Positions 9,826-19,462 of a DNA stretch of 64,000 nt are shown here, one piece after another. Made by a program: the position numbers and the translations under genes. The notes under the pieces were generated by a model. It saw nothing but the letters and a program-made list of their open reading frames with translations, did not search any database and was not told the origin of the DNA. The DNA is from Lactococcus termiticola (GTDB lineage: Bacteria > Bacillota > Bacilli > Lactobacillales > Streptococcaceae): assembly GCF_003116835.1 (NCBI RefSeq), contig NZ_BFFO01000003.1:156535-220534 (forward strand). Reading direction: 5' to 3'. Within the stretch, counting starts at the first letter, position 1. Each line of letters opens with the position of its first letter.

Positions 9826-9917
9826 TGTATTTCCTTATTTCATTGACTTTCAATAATGGAAAGAGGCCTTCCCATTAGTCAAAGCCAATTAGCTTTGTTT
9901 TTTTGATATAGTCGGGG

Positions 9918-10055
9918 CGTTGCGTTCCAGAATTTCTACAAAAATACTGTGAGACACGCAAGCAGACCTCGCGGTCTCATTGCTAACTGTCGAGCCCTTC
10001 GGTCTCGCCAGTTGTCTTTTTCACAGTGATTTTTGCAGAATTTCTTCCACTCCAC
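9918..10055 (+). repeat. structured repeat family 1, copy A
   Basis: Left end GCGTTCCAGAA, right end TTCTTCCACTCCACT. The outer arms (about 9929-9952 and 10021-10046) pair imperfectly and enclose two hairpins, one of the CAAGC...TTGC type and one with GAGCCC..GGTCTC. It lies between rgpB and rgpC, inside an operon. Confidence 0.85.
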
Positions 10056-10085
10056 TCCTAAGACTTTTTACTAGACTGTGAAAAA

Positions 10086-11009
10086 TCAACCTTGTTTTTT
10101 ATAGGCCAGCTTGGTCAGGATCAATGTCCGAAAGACCAGCGCGTGGACGAAGCGGTTCTTCTTGAGCTGCTGGCTCTTAAGCAGCTGACGTCGCCCAGCG
10201 AAGTCCTGCTCAAGAATGCCAACATAGTCTTCGATGAGCTGGCGATTTTCAGCTGAGAGCTCAGAATTGGCCAGGAGCTTTGCTCCTTGCTTCTGCGAAG
10301 AAGTAATCAGCCACCAGTACTTCTTGAGCCAGTTATTGGTCCAGTTTTTGATGCGTTTAGAAAGCGTTCTGGCCCCCAGCACATTGTCGCCGTGCTGGCG
10401 GTAGAGGACGGTAGGCTGGTCAATGTAGACCAGCTCGCCCAGAGCCGCCGCTGCGACCGCCAGATACCAGTCGTGCATGATGACGTCATCCGTGTCCGTC
10501 CAGCTGTCAGCCAGCTTTTGATTGATCATCATGGTACAGCCTGTGACCGTGTTTTCAGTCAGTTCTTGATTCAGCCGGGTGTTGGCGTGGTCGGACTGGC
10601 TCTTGATCATCGAGTTGCTCAGGACATTGAGTTCCTTATCGACAACCTTGAGGTCAGTATAATAAAGGACCGGCTTGTCATTGTCATGCAGGTCGGCCGT
10701 GGCCAGGACCAGCTCGAGCTTGTTGGGGAGCCAGACATCATCCTGGTCGCAGAAGAAATAAAAGTCTGCGTCCTCAAGCTTTAAGGCTTCAAAAAAGGAG
10801 GGGATGACACCGACATTGGCCCCTTGGACCAGGCGGATGCGAGGGTCGCTCTCGGCAAGACCTGCGACAATCTCACAGGTCCGGTCTTTTGAGCCGTCGT
10901 CTCTAACGATCAACTGCCAGTCTTGGACGGATTGGGCTTGGATGCTCTTGATTTGTTCTGCAATATATTTTTCACCGTTATAGCTAGAGAGTAAAATATT
11001 AACTTTCAA
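10086..11009 (-). CDS. rgpB: rhamnosyltransferase RgpB (GT2)
   Basis: 307 residues from a TTG start at 11009 (MKVNILLSSYNGEKY). A longer frame from 11342 exists, but its first 111 codons are only the rgpA gene read in another frame. GAGGTG lies seven bases before the TTG, and the start overlaps the rgpA stop, as expected for coupling. DDGSKD and CDQDDVW are the nucleotide-sugar and metal motifs of GT2 enzymes. In streptococci RgpB adds rhamnose to the growing chain in the cytoplasm. The downstream gap to rgpC contains repeat copy A. Confidence 0.9.
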   Translation of the reverse strand: MKVNILLSSYNGEKYIAEQIKSIQAQSVQDWQLIVRDDGSKDRTCEIVAGLAESDPRIRLVQGANVGVIPSFFEALKLEDADFYFFCDQDDVWLPNKLELVLATADLHDNDKPVLYYTDLKVVDKELNVLSNSMIKSQSDHANTRLNQELTENTVTGCTMMINQKLADSWTDTDDVIMHDWYLAVAAAALGELVYIDQPTVLYRQHGDNVLGARTLSKRIKNWTNNWLKKYWWLITSSQKQGAKLLANSELSAENRQLIEDYVGILEQDFAGRRQLLKSQQLKKNRFVHALVFRTLILTKLAYKKQG

Positions 11010-12135
11010 GGAAGAGCACCTCATATTCTTGGCAGATGGCATCCCAAGTGTACTTGGTCTGGACCAGCTGCCTTGCCTTTTCCTGGTAAATCTTGCGGTC
11101 ATAGTCAGAGAGCCCCGGCAGGGCAGAAAGCTTGTCCGGCAGGTTTTGGATGTTAAAGTAGAGGACCGCATCTTCTGCTGTCTTCCGGTTAAAGTCACAA
11201 TCCAAGACCAGGCTGACCGGCGTTGACCAGAGGGCTTCAAGCAAACCAGGATTGGTGCCTCCGACCTCATGGCCATGCAGGTAGGCCACAGCGTGTTCAC
11301 GGATAAAGCGGAGCTCTTCCTGATCATAGACGGTGCCCACAAACTTAATCCGCGGGTCTGCCTTGAAGCCAGTCAAGCGGTCAAGCTCCTCATAAAAAGG
11401 ATTACCCTCATAATTGGTCACAATGACCAAGTCCTGCTTGAGCTGTGAAGTCACAAAGCTTCTGACCAGCATCTCATAATTGTTTTCCGGCACAAAACGG
11501 CCAACAATCAGAAAATAGTCGCTGACCTCAAACTTATCAAGTGTAGGCGAGCTCGTCAGGCGAGAACTCATCTGCTCAGTCCCGTAGGCGATGACCCGGG
11601 TCTTGACCTCGCCGTATTCGGCGGTCAGATAGTCGGCAATCCCCTGATTATCTGAGACAATCAGGTCGGCATGCTGTACCATCTTCTTTTCGGCATACTT
11701 GAGGTAGGCCCGCACAGGCCCAGACCACTTGGTCCGTCGCCACTCGAGGCCGTCAGGATTGACGAAGACAAGGCCACCGACCTTGTGAATCTTGCGGATG
11801 TACTTCTTGATAAAACCGCCGATGGTATTGCCTAAAATATAGAAAATCGGAGCTTCGATGTTCTCTTCCTTGATGTATTTCAAGGCCTGCTTGATGGCCC
11901 GGGCATCATAGGACATGACAGAAGCAGGGCCAAGCTTGGCCGGTTTGACCACGAAGCAGTCTGCCCCCTCATAATCAAAATGTCTGCCTTTTTCAGTCTT
12001 ATCATGACTCAGACAGGCGACGTGATAGCGGATGTCTTTTGATTTTTGATTCTTCACGAGGTTTTCGACAAAGGTCTCAAAGCCACCGTACTGGGCCGGA
12101 AGCCCCCGGCTACCGATGATAAAGACGTCGCGCAT
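10999..12135 (-). CDS. rgpA: rhamnosyltransferase RgpA
   Basis: 378 residues beginning MRDVFIIGSRGLPAQYGGFE, the hallmark N-terminus (DUF1972) of the GT4-type rhamnosyltransferase RgpA. A second Rossmann half follows, with IVGRFVPENN and the EVGGTNPGLLEAL donor-binding region. It adds the first rhamnose units to the lipid-linked primer. It lies between rmlD and rgpB and overlaps rgpB by 11 bases. Length and motifs are intact. Confidence 0.93.
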   Translation of the reverse strand: MRDVFIIGSRGLPAQYGGFETFVENLVKNQKSKDIRYHVACLSHDKTEKGRHFDYEGADCFVVKPAKLGPASVMSYDARAIKQALKYIKEENIEAPIFYILGNTIGGFIKKYIRKIHKVGGLVFVNPDGLEWRRTKWSGPVRAYLKYAEKKMVQHADLIVSDNQGIADYLTAEYGEVKTRVIAYGTEQMSSRLTSSPTLDKFEVSDYFLIVGRFVPENNYEMLVRSFVTSQLKQDLVIVTNYEGNPFYEELDRLTGFKADPRIKFVGTVYDQEELRFIREHAVAYLHGHEVGGTNPGLLEALWSTPVSLVLDCDFNRKTAEDAVLYFNIQNLPDKLSALPGLSDYDRKIYQEKARQLVQTKYTWDAICQEYEVLFLES

Positions 12136-12165
12136 CTCCGTCTCCTTTCTTAGATTTTGATGATT

Positions 12166-13062
12166 TTATTTTTTAATCTCGCCCTTGGCAGCGTCCTTGT
12201 TTTCACGAAGGTCGCCCTTGGCCATCATTGAGGCGAGGGCATCCTGCCAGCTTGGAATTTCAAAGCCAGTCGCCTTGGTCTTAGCCAGGCTCATGGTTGA
12301 GTTAAATGGCCGTTTCGCCTTGGCTGGGAATTGACTTGAGTCGACAGGCTTGACTTCAGTGTCTGTATCCTTGAGGATTTCCTTGGCAAAGTCATACCAG
12401 GTCACGTCTTCGCCAGGAGCCGCATCATTGGTCAGGTGGTAGAAGCCGTAAGCTTGCTTGCTATCGACCAGATAGGTCATGAACTCAGCAAGCGTACGGG
12501 TCCAGGTAGGACGACCGTGTTGGTCGTTGACGACTGTCAGTGTCGGATGGGACTTAGCCAGATTTTGCATGGTGAAGACAAAGTTGGCCCCGTAATTCCC
12601 AAAGACCCAGGCCGTACGGATGATGAAGTAGTTGACACCAGAATCCTTGACGGCTTCTTCACCCAGGTGTTTGGTGCGACCGTATTCTGACTCTGGATTT
12701 TTTGGAGCATCTTCCAGCCACTCTTCGCCAATCGGCAGAGTGCCACCAAAGACGTAGTCGGTCGAGATGTAGACCAGAGTTGCTCCCACACGGGCAGCTG
12801 CTTCAGCGATGTTTTTGGTCCCGTCGACGTTGATGAGCTCGTTCAGAGCCTTGCCTTCGTCTTCGGCCTTATCAACAGCGGTATAAGCCGCACAGTGGTA
12901 GACCAGTTCTGGTTTGTTGGCGTCAAAGAAGCTGTCAACCGCAGCCTTGTCAGTGATGTCCAGCTCAGTTGCATCTGTCGCCGTATAAGTGATATTGCGT
13001 TCGTCAAGCAGACGGCGGACTTCTGTACCGAGTTGGCCGTTGCCTCCTGTGATTAAGATCAT
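12166..13062 (-). CDS. rmlD: dTDP-4-dehydrorhamnose reductase RmlD
   Basis: 298 residues. GGNGQLGTEV (6-15) is the NADPH-binding loop, STDYVFGG and the YGRTK catalytic Tyr/Lys pair follow, as in the short-chain reductase RmlD that completes dTDP-L-rhamnose. It directly precedes rgpA by about 30 bases. It is separated from rmlB by roughly 1.8 kb of accessory genes, some broken. It probably remains in the rmlA-led transcription unit, since I see no strong terminator in between. Confidence 0.95.
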   Translation of the reverse strand: MILITGGNGQLGTEVRRLLDERNITYTATDATELDITDKAAVDSFFDANKPELVYHCAAYTAVDKAEDEGKALNELINVDGTKNIAEAAARVGATLVYISTDYVFGGTLPIGEEWLEDAPKNPESEYGRTKHLGEEAVKDSGVNYFIIRTAWVFGNYGANFVFTMQNLAKSHPTLTVVNDQHGRPTWTRTLAEFMTYLVDSKQAYGFYHLTNDAAPGEDVTWYDFAKEILKDTDTEVKPVDSSQFPAKAKRPFNSTMSLAKTKATGFEIPSWQDALASMMAKGDLRENKDAAKGEIKK

Positions 13063-13077
13063 GGTGTTTGTCTTATC

Positions 13078-13221
13078 CTATTCTGTGATGTACTGATATT
13101 TTTTGTGGAAATTAAAGGCGGAAATGTCCTTGATTTGCTTGCTTTCATCGTCATTCCCTCCCGGTTCATTCCGATAAATCTCTACTGTTTTTCCAAAATT
13201 TGATACTTCTTTGCAAAGCTC
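13078..13221 (-). pseudogene. possible C-terminal remnant of a lost gene
   Basis: Between the 106-residue gene and rmlD, a 47-codon frame has no start but a protein-like composition, ending ...DISAFNFHKKYQYITE then TAG at 13080-13078. The end resembles the end of the neighbouring 106-residue protein (VSARSFAKKYQILEKQ). It may be what is left of a duplicated or extended version of that gene. Chance cannot be excluded for so short a frame. Confidence 0.3.
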
Positions 13222-13502
13222 CTAGCAGAGACGATTTTACCATTGGTCAGGTCAATCACGTCCCCCAGGTCAGCCATTTCAAGCTGGCCAAAACCAGCGA
13301 CATAACCTCCGACACCACCAGCAGCTCCTGCAGAGAAGCTCCTAGACGCCGAGGGCTTGAGATAGGCCCAGCGTAAGCGCAAACGATTGCCGACCCAGGT
13401 CAGGTTGCCCGCTTCAAAGGCGGAGCGGACCCAGTCGGGTTGCTCGCCCGTCTTTGAGATTTGCCAGACCTCGACTTCTTCTCCCTTAAAAATCACCTTC
13501 AT
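13182..13502 (-). CDS. hypothetical protein, 106 residues
   Basis: Not recognised. It begins MKVIFKGEEVEVWQISKTGE, has a short glycine/serine-rich middle (SAGAAGGVGGYVAG) and no membrane segment or signal peptide. A gene of similar size is often found among rml genes in lactococci, but I cannot name its role. It lies 11 bases after a frameshifted NAD(P)-binding gene, in the cassette between rmlB and rmlD, and is followed by a possible remnant of a related C-terminus. Confidence 0.6.
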   Translation of the reverse strand: MKVIFKGEEVEVWQISKTGEQPDWVRSAFEAGNLTWVGNRLRLRWAYLKPSASRSFSAGAAGGVGGYVAGFGQLEMADLGDVIDLTNGKIVSARSFAKKYQILEKQ

Positions 13503-13513
13503 AGGATGTCCTC

Positions 13514-14142
13514 CTAATTGCCGTAAATACCGATGTGCTCCCGCTGATGCTCGCCAGTGACGACCAGGTCAATCATGGCTGCAGCGTAGTCTTTATATGA
13601 GACTTCAGACTCGCCCTTGCTGTTAAAACGCAAGATATTGTCTGTGATGGTCACATCGCCCGTCTCTTCTCCGTCAGGATTGAGCAGGTCGGCTGGTGAA
13701 AAGTAGGTCCAGTTGAGCTCGGACTGCTTGATGATTTCGCTGGCCTTGGCAAGCTCACGAGGTGTGGCAATCCAAGGGGCATTTTGGTCCATGGTCTCCC
13801 AGTGCTTCTTGCTGTGGCTCTCGTCAGTATAAAGCGAGCCGGCCCCCCCATGATGAGGAGACGGACATTTGAACCCGTCAAAATCTCCTTGAGATGGGCA
13901 AAGAGCTTGTGGTAGCTCTCTTCGTCGCCTTCAGCCGCCCGATAAGCGACAATGACCGCATCAAAAGCGGTCAAATCACTGGCAGTGAGCTTGAAGACGT
14001 CTTTTTCGAGTGCCGGCACGTCCTGCTTTAATTTCTTAGCATCGCGGACGATGGCTGTGACATCAAGGCCTCTTTCGACAGCCTTGTCGAGCATGAGACC
14101 GCCGGCATGGCCGGTGGCTCCGATGACGGCGAGTTTTGTCAT
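13514..14142 (-). pseudogene. NAD(P)-binding SDR/NmrA-like oxidoreductase, frameshifted in a G tract
   Basis: Starts at ATG 14142 after AAAGGAG. The first frame (MTKLAVIGATGHAGG...) carries the GATGHAGG dinucleotide-binding loop and reads correctly to LLIMGG. There a run of seven G (13849-13843 read on the minus strand) shifts the frame. The proper continuation (AGSLYTDE...DQNAPWIATPRELAKAS...EHIGIYGN) is open in another frame down to 13514. One extra G would restore a protein of about 209 residues of the YwnB/NmrA-like type. It is either a real inactivation, an on/off G tract, or a sequencing error in the homopolymer. Confidence 0.8.
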
Positions 14143-14189
14143 AAGGCGCTCCTTTACATGTTGGATCGATAGTTAGTTATTTGTTGTGT

Positions 14190-14865
14190 TCATCTTTCAG
14201 ACTTCTTCGTCTTACTCAGCATAAATGCTGCAATCATCAACCCTGAGGCAACGAGCAGCAATAGGCCGCTGATGGCAGCTAAGCCAGAAAGCATCTCATA
14301 ACAAGCCCAAAGGGCGTTAAAGATGCCGAGCAGTAGGGCAATTACCGGCCAGACCCCTCCCTTCTTAAAAAAGACAAAGGAGAGCCAGACGAGGAGAAAT
14401 TGAAGGGCAGCCAGGAATAAAACTAAGCCTGCATTGCTACCACCCACCAATACTACGGGCCCGCCATTGATCAGCGTGCCGTTGGCTCCCCAGCTTCCAG
14501 CAGGACCAAGGCTTGCGAGCATCAAGGCCTTATAATTTTGATTGGACGTGGCCAAAAAATATAAGATAGCGGCCGCCAGCATGACGCCTCGGCCCGATGA
14601 GAACATTTGCCGATTGCTACGGCTTGCTGGATTATCTGCTAGACTGACCGGCAGGTCGTCATAAAAAGCTTGGAGCGAGAGGGGCAGGAGCTTGTGCTCA
14701 GCTTTCGTCTCAAGAAAAGCTTGAATCTTTTCAAGAATATAAGTGACGTTTGCCCCCTTTTTCTAGGGCCTCTTTACTTTTCAAAAGATAGTCACGTTCT
14801 TCAGAAGAGACTGCCTCGTCTAAGATAAGATTATAAAGCCTGACTAAAACTTCTTCTCGCTCCAT
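14190..14865 (-). pseudogene. bacteriocin-immunity-like protein with membrane C-terminus, frameshifted
   Basis: ATG at 14865 follows a very strong AAAGGAGGAGGG site. The first frame (MEREEVLVRLYNLIL...) stops at 14731 after a five-G run (14753-14757). With four G the reading continues EKGANVTYILEKIQAFLE...LPLSLQAFYDDL and then into a 138-residue hydrophobic part open from 14606 to 14190 with four or five spans. The N-terminal helix pattern (YN.I.......LL.AK..LEKG) resembles the enterocin A-type immunity family. Joining that domain to a membrane domain is unusual. The gene is broken as given, unless the G count is an error. Confidence 0.65.
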
Positions 14866-14879
14866 CTTCCCTCCTCCTT

Positions 14880-15950
<1,071 letters not shown>

Positions 15951-16547
15951 TTAACCTAAGAGGTCTTTTGTTAACGGCTTAACGTCTTTAAGCATGGGGT
16001 GATTCTTGTCCGCTTCAGAGACTTCAGCCTCGGCCAAATTCTCCCATTTCACACCGACCGCTGGGTCAGCGTAGTTGACAAAGGCGTATTTTGGCTTGAG
16101 TTCGAGGGCCCAGTAGTCATTGACCAGGTAGCTGTAAGACACCGTGTCAGAGAGGACCTGGAAGCCATTGGCTACGCCACGAGGGACAAAGATGCCCTTG
16201 CTGGCGTCGATGACCGTCTGGTAGGTCTGGCCAAAGCTCTCTCCTTCGCGCAGGTCAACCCAGGCACCGAGGACCTTTCCGCCGTCAGCAACAGAGATGT
16301 ACTTGTCCCAAGGCTCAGCGTGAAGGCCGCGCAGGACGTTCTTGCGGGAAAAGCTGACATTGTTTTGCAGCTTGCCTTCAGCAAAGAAGCTCTCAGGAAA
16401 GCCCAGTGGCAACATCTTTTCTTTTTGGAAATTTTCCTTAAACCAGCCCCGGTTGTCGCCGTGGACAGGGATGTCAAACTCCAGCATGCCTGGAATCTGC
16501 TCGATTTTGCGAGCAGCCAGTGTTTTTTCAAAAAATTCTTCAGTCAT
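15951..16547 (-). CDS. rmlC: dTDP-4-dehydrorhamnose 3,5-epimerase RmlC
   Basis: 198 residues of the cupin-fold RmlC family. NNVSFSRKNVLRGLHAE contains the catalytic His, and KYISV, GIFVPRGVANGF and YLVNDYW follow. It epimerises the 4-keto sugar at C3 and C5 for dTDP-rhamnose. It sits between rmlA and rmlB with gaps of about 20 bases, inside one operon. Length is normal for Gram-positive RmlC. Confidence 0.95.
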   Translation of the reverse strand: MTEEFFEKTLAARKIEQIPGMLEFDIPVHGDNRGWFKENFQKEKMLPLGFPESFFAEGKLQNNVSFSRKNVLRGLHAEPWDKYISVADGGKVLGAWVDLREGESFGQTYQTVIDASKGIFVPRGVANGFQVLSDTVSYSYLVNDYWALELKPKYAFVNYADPAVGVKWENLAEAEVSEADKNHPMLKDVKPLTKDLLG

Positions 16548-16571
16548 ATTTACTTTATTTCCTGTTAATGC

Positions 16572-17441
16572 TTATTTGTCGCCGACCAAACGGAGCAGAT
16601 ACTGGCCGTATTCATTTTTCTTAAGCGGTTGAGCAAGCTTGCGGACATCGTCAGCTGAGATGTAACCCACCCGCCAAGCGATTTCTTCAAGATTGGCCAC
16701 TTGGACATTTTGCATGCGTTGGACAGTCTCGATGTATTGAGCGGCTTCCAGCAAGCTTTCATGTGTCCCGGTGTCAAGCCAGGCGAAGCCACGGCCCATG
16801 AGTTCGACTGAAAGGTCGCCGCGTTCAAGATAAGCCTTGTTCACATCTGTGATTTCAAGTTCACCACGAGGAGATGGCTTGATGTTTTTAGCGATTTCTA
16901 CCACGTCATTGTCATAGAAGTAAAGACCAGTGACGGCATAGTTAGACTTAGGCACTTCAGGCTTTTCTTCGATAGAGACAGCGTTCATGTCTTTGTCAAA
17001 CTCAACGACACCAAAACGTTCTGGGTCTGGGACCTGATAGCCAAAGACTGTCGCACCTTTTTCTTTAGACGCCGCCTTTTGGAGCATTTTAGACATGCCT
17101 GGACCGTGGAAGATATTGTCACCGAGAATCAAGGCAACAGAGTCATCTCCGATAAAGTCCGCCCCGATGATAAAGGCTTGGGCGAGGCCGTCTGGGCTAG
17201 GCTGTACGGCATATTCCAGATTGATACCAAACTCAGAACCGTCCTGGAGGAGGTCCTTAAATCTTGGAGTATCTTCTGGTGTAGAGATAATCAAGATGTC
17301 TTTGATGCCAGCCAGCATCAAGGTTGACAATGGATAGTAAATCATTGGTTTGTCGTAGATAGGCATCAGTTGTTTTGATGCCGCCCGAGTCAATGGGTAA
17401 AGACGTGTGCCGGATCCACCAGCTAAAATAATCCCTTTCAT
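16572..17441 (-). CDS. rmlA: glucose-1-phosphate thymidylyltransferase RmlA
   Basis: 289 residues from ATG 17441 ([18 protein letters not shown]), preceded by GAGGTGG; the frame extends six codons further, but that start lacks a ribosome site. The GGSGTRL nucleotide-binding loop, GDNIFHGPG and SIEEKP motifs identify the enzyme that makes dTDP-glucose. It is the first gene of the rml-rgp unit; a strong promoter lies about 30 bases upstream. Confidence 0.96.
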   Translation of the reverse strand: MKGIILAGGSGTRLYPLTRAASKQLMPIYDKPMIYYPLSTLMLAGIKDILIISTPEDTPRFKDLLQDGSEFGINLEYAVQPSPDGLAQAFIIGADFIGDDSVALILGDNIFHGPGMSKMLQKAASKEKGATVFGYQVPDPERFGVVEFDKDMNAVSIEEKPEVPKSNYAVTGLYFYDNDVVEIAKNIKPSPRGELEITDVNKAYLERGDLSVELMGRGFAWLDTGTHESLLEAAQYIETVQRMQNVQVANLEEIAWRVGYISADDVRKLAQPLKKNEYGQYLLRLVGDK

Positions 17442-17473
17442 GAGCCACCTCATATTCATAGTTATTCAGGCTA

Positions 17474-17502
17474 ATTATACCACAAATGCCATCTGCTGTC
17501 AC
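17474..17502 (-). promoter_or_regulatory. promoter of the rml-rgp operon
   Basis: Reading leftwards: GTGACA (17502-17497), 17-base spacer, extended -10 TGGTATAAT (TATAAT at 17479-17474). It precedes rmlA by about 30 bases and is the only strong promoter I see upstream of the cluster. Confidence 0.75.
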
Positions 17503-17587
17503 AAATGCCATCAAAAACAGCTCGCAAAGCACCGCCCTTAAAGGCTTTCAAGCAATGAAAAAACACCTTCAAAATGAAGATGTCTCA

Positions 17588-18271
17588 TTATTGCTTATTT
17601 CTAACCGTAGAAGTCGGAGCCATGGCAGAACGGATGTCATAGCGTTTCTTCAGCCACCACTTGAGGACCAAAAGAAGGACACCGACCAAGGCCATCAGCC
17701 AAGGGTTAAAGCTTGGATTGACAGAAGCTGGCAAAAGGCTAGCCCCAAGGGTCAGACCAAACCAGGCCGCTGTCGCAAGGAGGACCAGGCCGACACCCTT
17801 CCAAGACCACTTGTTTCCAGAGCCCGCTTTACTATAGAAGAAACGGTAGACCAGATACATAACCAGCCCCGCCATCGCTGCCATGACGACCGCCATGGTC
17901 AAGCCGTAAACACGGGCTCTTGGTGTAAACATCGTCATGACACCGTTCAGGAGCATGATGAAGCCGAGAAAGAGCAGGCTAGAGTCCAACCACATGAGCC
18001 AAGGGGTCTCGTTACTACCGACACGGCTACCTGCCGCAGGCTTGGCTTTTTTCTTGTCCGCTGTCAGGCTGGCCACAAATTCGGTCGGTGTGCCCAGGAT
18101 TTTTTTAGCGAGCAGGCCGTTGCCTTGGCCTTCGATGATTTTTGGCAGGGCTTCAGAGAGAATCGTCTTGATTTCCTCGTCGCTTTTTCCAGCCAGGACC
18201 AGTTGCTTGGTCACGCTGTGGATGTATTCCTTGTTTTTTCCGGTTAATAGGTCGATTGATAGATTTTCCAT
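17588..18271 (-). CDS. DUF1129 family membrane protein
   Basis: About 227 residues from ATG 18271 (MENLSIDLLTGKNKEYIH); a start 12 codons upstream is possible but neither has a strong ribosome site. A helical soluble N-terminal part (about 1-75) is followed by a basic linker and five or six membrane segments, ending in a basic tail. This is the DUF1129 layout, common in lactic acid bacteria and of unknown function. It is divergent from rpmB and stands apart from the rml genes. Confidence 0.8.
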   Translation of the reverse strand: MENLSIDLLTGKNKEYIHSVTKQLVLAGKSDEEIKTILSEALPKIIEGQGNGLLAKKILGTPTEFVASLTADKKKAKPAAGSRVGSNETPWLMWLDSSLLFLGFIMLLNGVMTMFTPRARVYGLTMAVVMAAMAGLVMYLVYRFFYSKAGSGNKWSWKGVGLVLLATAAWFGLTLGASLLPASVNPSFNPWLMALVGVLLLVLKWWLKKRYDIRSAMAPTSTVRNKQ

Positions 18272-18324
18272 AAGCCCTATTTTATCAAAAAATAGACTTT
18301 TTTTCATCTTCTTAAAAAAATATC

Positions 18325-18353
18325 TTGATTTTTTTCCCTGACTTTGTTATACT
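18325..18353 (+). promoter_or_regulatory. rpmB promoter
   Basis: TTGATT (18325-18330), 17-base spacer, TATACT (18348-18353) with an extended TG. It stands 57 bases before rpmB. Confidence 0.75.
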
Positions 18354-18409
18354 ATTCCAGTATGTGATCTTTGATGAAGAGCATAGAATATGTATAGGAG
18401 GATAAGCAC

Positions 18410-18604
18410 ATGTCAAAAGTATGTTATTTTACTGGTCGCAAGACTGTTTCAAGTAATAACCGCTCACACGCGATGAACCAAACAAAACGCGTGGTAAAAC
18501 CAAACCTTCAAAAAGTTAAAATCGTTGAAAACGGTAAAGTGAAAGAAGTTTGGGCATCTGCAAAAGCATTGAAGAAATTGCCTGCAGGCGTTGAACGTGT
18601 TTAA
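18410..18604 (+). CDS. rpmB: 50S ribosomal protein L28
   Basis: 64 residues, [20 protein letters not shown], the standard L28 sequence of lactococci and streptococci. It binds 23S rRNA in the large subunit. AGGAGG precedes the ATG. It is a single-gene unit with its own extended -10 promoter and an intrinsic terminator just after the stop. Confidence 0.98.
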   Translation: MSKVCYFTGRKTVSSNNRSHAMNQTKRVVKPNLQKVKIVENGKVKEVWASAKALKKLPAGVERV

Positions 18605-18616
18605 TTAATAAATTGA

Positions 18617-18640
18617 AGCACCTTAGGGTGCTCTTTTTAT
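18617..18640 (+). terminator. rpmB terminator
   Basis: AGCACC / GGTGCT stem (18617-18622, 18627-18632) followed by a T-rich run. Confidence 0.85.
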
Positions 18641-18661
18641 TTTTCTCTGGGGCATTTGGTT

Positions 18662-18803
18662 CGCTGCGTTTCAGAAATCCAGCAAAAACATTGTGGGGCC
18701 CGCAAGCAGACTGCTTCGCAGTCTCATTGCTAAAACTGGAGCCCTACGATCTCCATTTTTGCCTTATTCCACTATGTTTTGCTGGATTTCTTACACTCCG
18801 CTT
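18662..18803 (+). repeat. structured repeat family 1, copy B (pair member)
   Basis: Outer arm with AGAAATCCAGCAAAA and GTGG pairs nearly perfectly with its mate ending at about 18791. Inner hairpins are GCAAGCAGACT..AGTCTCATTGC and CTGGAGCCC..GATCTCCA. It faces copy B2 about 47 bases away. Confidence 0.85.
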
Positions 18804-18849
18804 GTGCTATTTCTGACCTGAAAATCGGAATGCAAGGAAATCTAGGCAC

Positions 18850-18991
18850 TAGTGGAGCTTCAGGGCAGTTGGGATCAAGCATGAAATTTGGCAGATTCGG
18901 AGACCCGAAGGGGCTCAAAATCTAGGAATGGAAGCCGAAGGCTTCGCTTCCGGCCTCACGCTTGCATCCCAACTGCCCTGAAGCGGAACGC
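18850..18991 (-). repeat. structured repeat family 1, copy B2 (inverted partner of B)
   Basis: Outer arms CTTCAGGGCAGTTGGGAT (18858-18875) and its exact complement (18966-18983) form 18 pairs. The core GAAGCCGAAGGCTTCGCTTC (18930-18949) and right end GGAACG fit the family in reverse orientation. B and B2 fill most of the 465-base gap between rpmB and yloU. Confidence 0.85.
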
Positions 18992-19069
18992 CCCTATAAG
19001 CTCCCCTACTATATAATTTCTTAAAAATATGGTAAAATAAAGTGATTATTAAATCTAATATGGAGGAAA

Positions 19070-19462
19070 ATGCAGTTTTTCACCTGCATGACTAAAGACA
19101 TGACTGTTACGTTTAACACACAACAAGGTAATGTTGACATTGCCACAGAAGTCATCGCAACCGTTGTCGGTGCCAGCACGACTGAAATTTTTGGTGTCGT
19201 CGGCATGACCAGCCAAAATGCGGTCAAAGACAATGTCAGAAACATCCTTCGCCAAGAAAATTATTCTAAGGGCGTTGTGGTTAAAACAGAAAACAATGAA
19301 ACCTCTGTCGATGTCTACGTCGTGGTCAGCTACGGCGTAAAAATCTCAGAAGTCGCAAAAAATATCCAAGAGCGTGTTCGCTTTAACTTGGAAAATCAGC
19401 TCGGCATTATGGCTGCTAAGGTCAATGTCTATGTACAAAACGTGAAGGTGGTCGAAGACTAG
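19070..19462 (+). CDS. yloU: Asp23/Gls24 family protein YloU
   Basis: 130 residues as read from ATG 19070; ATGs at 19088 and 19100 are alternatives. GGAGG lies only four bases before 19070, and the true N-terminus may be MTVTFNTQQGNVDIATEV. The Asp23/Gls24 fold has no known catalytic role and is found as envelope-associated scaffolds. Its stop overlaps the GTG of fakA, the usual yloU-fakA pairing. A TAAAAT -10 with TG extension lies at 19033-19038. ATGCAG/CTGCAT around the first start could form a small hairpin. Confidence 0.88.
   Translation: MQFFTCMTKDMTVTFNTQQGNVDIATEVIATVVGASTTEIFGVVGMTSQNAVKDNVRNILRQENYSKGVVVKTENNETSVDVYVVVSYGVKISEVAKNIQERVRFNLENQLGIMAAKVNVYVQNVKVVED

Noticed and set aside
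10998..11342. N-terminal extension of rgpB to 418 residues
   Set aside because: The extra 111 codons are rgpA in another frame; GAGGTG and homology place the start at TTG 11009.
17486..18247. 253-codon open frame on the plus strand
   Set aside because: Antisense to the DUF1129 gene, whose membrane-span pattern is clearly the real reading.
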